Shown: positions 61,698 through 64,000 of the stretch, piece by piece | Numbering within the stretch: the stretch's first letter is position 1 | How the letters are laid out: each line of letters starts with the position of its first letter | DNA from: Muraenolepis orangiensis | Taxonomy: Eukaryota > Chordata > Actinopteri > Gadiformes > Muraenolepididae | DNA length: 64,000 nt | NCBI GenBank assembly: GCA_027704905.1 | Contig: CM051005.1 | Coordinates: 25,119,472-25,183,471 of the forward strand | Reading direction: 5' to 3' | Notes under the pieces: generated by a model | Seen by the model: the letters and a program-made list of their open reading frames with translations, nothing else | The model's database searches: none | What the model was told of the DNA's origin: nothing | Position numbers and translations under genes: made by a program

Positions 61698-64000
61698 CTA
61701 GCTCACAATATAGTCCTCCAAGTATCTTGGTCTGACCCGGACACGGGCCGGACGAGCTTCAGGACGAACCACTGGCTCAGCCTGCTCAGGTGGGAACCCG
61801 GCTGGACCCTGCAACTGCTCATCAGGGAAAGCAAAGTCCCCGTCCTCCCCGGGCCCAGGGTCCACGATGGGGGGCGGTGCCACCTTCCGAAGCCGGCTTG
61901 CGTGCCACCGTGATCCGTCGGCCAGACGAAAGGTGGCTGGCCCCAGTTGAGCGGTGACCTTCATTGGCACCGTCCAGAAGGATAGCAGCTTGTGGTCCCG
62001 GTTTGGACGGTGAATCCTGACCCAGTCCCCCACTGTGAAGGGAGGCGCTCTCACCCTCCGTCTCTTGTCGAAACGCTGCTTCATGCGACGCTGAGCCTCT
62101 ACGACCCTGGCACGCAGGCAGGGTGCTGCTGCTGGTGTGACGGCCGCCGGGGCCCGTAGCCGATCCAAAGGAAGCTGCAGCTCACGGCCCGTCATCAAGA
62201 GGGCTGGGGAGCTGCCGGTAGTTGAGTGCGGCGTCGCCCTGTAGTGAAGCAGGGTGCCGAGCAGCGCGGCTGAAAACGGAAGACCATCTGCCAGGTGTGC
62301 TCTGACCCCGTTCTTTAGGGTTTGGTTGAACCTTTCAACCCCCCCATTTGCTTGCGGGTGGTAGAAAGCTGTGCGGATGTGTTTGATCCCCCTCTCCTCC
62401 ACAAAAGTGGCAAACTCAGCTGAGACAAACTGTGGGCCGTTATCTGTAGTGATGGCGTTAGGACTGCCCCACCGAGCAAACAGAGAGGAGAGAAAGTCTG
62501 TGACCACCCGAGCCGTTATGGACCCCGTGGCGACCACCTCTGGCCATTTCGAATGGAGGTCGTAGGCCACTAGAAGGAAGCGTTGGTGGTGCGGGACACC
62601 ATGGAGCTCCCCACAGATGTCCAGCTGGATGTGCTCCCAAGGCACGCACGGCCACTGCAAGGGCTGCAGGGGCGGTGGGGGTGGCGGGCCAGTTTTGCCA
62701 CTGAGCAGGCAGGCCGTGCACTCCTTCACCATTGTCTCTATATCTCGATCTATGCCCGGCCACCACACCAAATCCCTGCAGCGCTGTTTCACCTTTACGA
62801 TACCCAGGTGGCCCTCGTGCGCCATAGCCAAAACGCGTGCCCTGAGGTCGATGGGGACGAACGTGCGGAGGCCCCGGGCCACGCAAACACCGTTCCAGCA
62901 GGTCAGCTCGTCCTTGACCCGATGAAAAGACGCCAGCTCCTCTGGGAACTTCGCAGGCCATCCCTCCCGGATGTAAGTGCGGAGCCGGGAGAGCATGGGG
63001 TCCTCCTCCGACGCGAGCCGAAGGTCCTCCAGGGAAACCGCGGTCTGGAGCGGGGCGTGGAGCATGAGTATGAGCTCTGACTCTGTTGTGTCCGGGCCCG
63101 CGCCGGGCGCTGGGGCGGGGGTGGCACGGGAGAGCAGGTCAGCCACCACATTCTCCCTGCCGGGAGTAAACAGTGTGGTGAAGTCATACGGCTGGAGTCT
63201 CTCTGACCAGCGGTAGATCCTCAGCGGTTTGTGCCCCGACCCCGATGTAGCAAGCAGGGCCGTGAGGGCCTGATGGTCAGTACGCAACGTAAAATGTCGC
63301 CCGTACACGTACATGTGCCACCGCTCGCACGCCCAGACGCAGGCCAGCGCCTCCCGCTCCCCCACCGAGTATTTCTGTTCGGCCGAGTTGAGGGACCGAG
63401 AGGCGAACGCCACCGGGCGTTCCGTGCCCCCTTGGATCTGGGACAGCACCGCCCCTATTGCCGTATTGGACGCGTCACAGGTCACGAACGTGGGGCTCGC
63501 CAGGTCAAAGAATGCCAGCACCGGTGTTGAGGTGAGCTGCGTCTTGAGCTGGCGAATAGCGGCAGAGCAGGCCGGGGTCCACTCCCAGACCGCGTCCTGT
63601 TTCAGGAGCTCGCGTAGTGGGGAGGTGGTCGAAGAGTACTGGGGAAGGAAACGCAGGTAGTAGGCCGTCATCCCAAGAAACGAAGAGATCTGAGCTGGGC
63701 AGGACGGCTCAGGCAGGCGCAGTACCGCCTCTACGTTTGAGTGTAGCGGGCTGAGGCCGTCAGCGGTCAGGCGGAACCCTACAAACTCGATGGCTGGAAC
63801 GGCGAAGGTGCACTTTTCCCCATTTAGCGTGAGGTTGTGACTGGCGAGGACGTCCAGCACCCTCGCCAGGCGTTCGTCATGAACGGCCGGTGTTGCACCA
63901 TGAACCACTATGTCGTCCAGGAAAACGACCACGCCCGGGATGCCGGCGAAGATGGTGGTCATGATTTTTTGAAAACAGCTGGGGGCCGAGCTGAGGCCGA
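61698..64000 (-). CDS. pol: Ty3/Gypsy pol polyprotein, 3' part (partial)
   Basis: Frame open to the window edge, so the 5' part (gag, protease, most of reverse transcriptase) is missing. The residue at 63962 is only an internal Met. From there: reverse transcriptase FLDD (14-17); RNase H with D163 in TCDAS, the EREAL block near 202 and TDH near 229; integrase zinc finger H382/H385/C415/C418; then the DDE core at D448, D507 in TDNG and E543 in GGVERFN. A GPATFRLADGSRWHASRL module, like GPY/F, follows near the C-terminus. No chromodomain is seen. The stop is TAG at 61698. There are no internal stops, so the element may be recent. The frame is GC-rich compared with its AT-rich surroundings. Confidence 0.95.
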   Translation of the reverse strand, partial: GLSSAPSCFQKIMTTIFAGIPGVVVFLDDIVVHGATPAVHDERLARVLDVLASHNLTLNGEKCTFAVPAIEFVGFRLTADGLSPLHSNVEAVLRLPEPSCPAQISSFLGMTAYYLRFLPQYSSTTSPLRELLKQDAVWEWTPACSAAIRQLKTQLTSTPVLAFFDLASPTFVTCDASNTAIGAVLSQIQGGTERPVAFASRSLNSAEQKYSVGEREALACVWACERWHMYVYGRHFTLRTDHQALTALLATSGSGHKPLRIYRWSERLQPYDFTTLFTPGRENVVADLLSRATPAPAPGAGPDTTESELILMLHAPLQTAVSLEDLRLASEEDPMLSRLRTYIREGWPAKFPEELASFHRVKDELTCWNGVCVARGLRTFVPIDLRARVLAMAHEGHLGIVKVKQRCRDLVWWPGIDRDIETMVKECTACLLSGKTGPPPPPPLQPLQWPCVPWEHIQLDICGELHGVPHHQRFLLVAYDLHSKWPEVVATGSITARVVTDFLSSLFARWGSPNAITTDNGPQFVSAEFATFVEERGIKHIRTAFYHPQANGGVERFNQTLKNGVRAHLADGLPFSAALLGTLLHYRATPHSTTGSSPALLMTGRELQLPLDRLRAPAAVTPAAAPCLRARVVEAQRRMKQRFDKRRRVRAPPFTVGDWVRIHRPNRDHKLLSFWTVPMKVTAQLGPATFRLADGSRWHASRLRKVAPPPIVDPGPGEDGDFAFPDEQLQGPAGFPPEQAEPVVRPEARPARVRVRPRYLEDYIVS

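Noticed and set aside
62583..63080. Plus-strand frames opposite Gypsy pol
   Set aside because: Antisense shadows of the integrase and RNase H coding sequence.

Overview
This window is eukaryotic and most likely from a teleost fish. There are no operons or bacterial signals. It holds Pol III tRNA genes with internal promoters, among them tRNA-Tyr genes with a 15-nt intron. It also holds fish-type non-LTR retrotransposons (a Rex1/Babar- or CR1-like family and an L2-like family), a Ty3/Gypsy element, splice-site-bounded exon-like segments, microsatellites and two assembly gaps of exactly 1000 N. The species assignment is inference. Almost everything here is repeat.

Layout. (1) 1-3592, 13303-23163 and 26387-31457 are three pieces of one tandem array. 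Its monomer is about 243 bp and carries one plus-strand tRNA-Gly gene with anticodon CCC. I count 67 copies, from perfect to broken. A roughly 3-kb higher-order repeat adds a minus-strand tRNA-Gln(TTG) and a decayed Gln copy. (2) 4596-13301 is a nest of LINEs that interrupts the array: a 5'-truncated LINE-A copy, an L2-like LINE-B, and a near full-length LINE-A copy inside LINE-B's reverse transcriptase. LINE-B's 5' end abuts a tRNA-Gln gene that has lost its 3' part. (3) 23164-26386 is a third LINE-A copy with an intact 981-residue endonuclease/reverse-transcriptase frame. (4) 31457-37571 is a tandem pair of a cassette of about 3.05 kb ('cassette A'). It has a SINE-like head, two minus-strand exon-like segments and several short tandem repeats. 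(5) 37571-58000 is a second tRNA array of about 19 units of about 1.08 kb. Each unit carries tRNA-Arg(ACG) minus, intron-containing tRNA-Tyr(GTA) plus, a Tyr-like relic plus, a tRNA-His(GTG)-derived copy minus and tRNA-Glu(TTC) minus. A gap and one diverged unit follow. (6) 60081-60892 is a partial third cassette A, then a possible first exon, a palindrome between direct repeats, and the 3' end (LTR and pol) of a Ty3/Gypsy element that runs off the window.

How it fits together. The tRNA genes are independent Pol III units, not a pathway. Shared indels and linked variants across neighbouring units show ongoing unequal exchange or conversion. In each Arg/Tyr/His/Glu unit, Glu lies 8 bp upstream of His on the same strand with no T-run between them, so the two are probably co-transcribed. 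The His copies share a lost anticodon-stem base and an acceptor mismatch, so a defective gene seems to have been amplified with its neighbours. The two halves of one tRNA-Arg gene, 60 + 13 nt with nothing lost, lie at cassette A boundaries on opposite sides of the second array. Cassette A therefore appears to have entered a tRNA-Arg gene and then been duplicated with the array.
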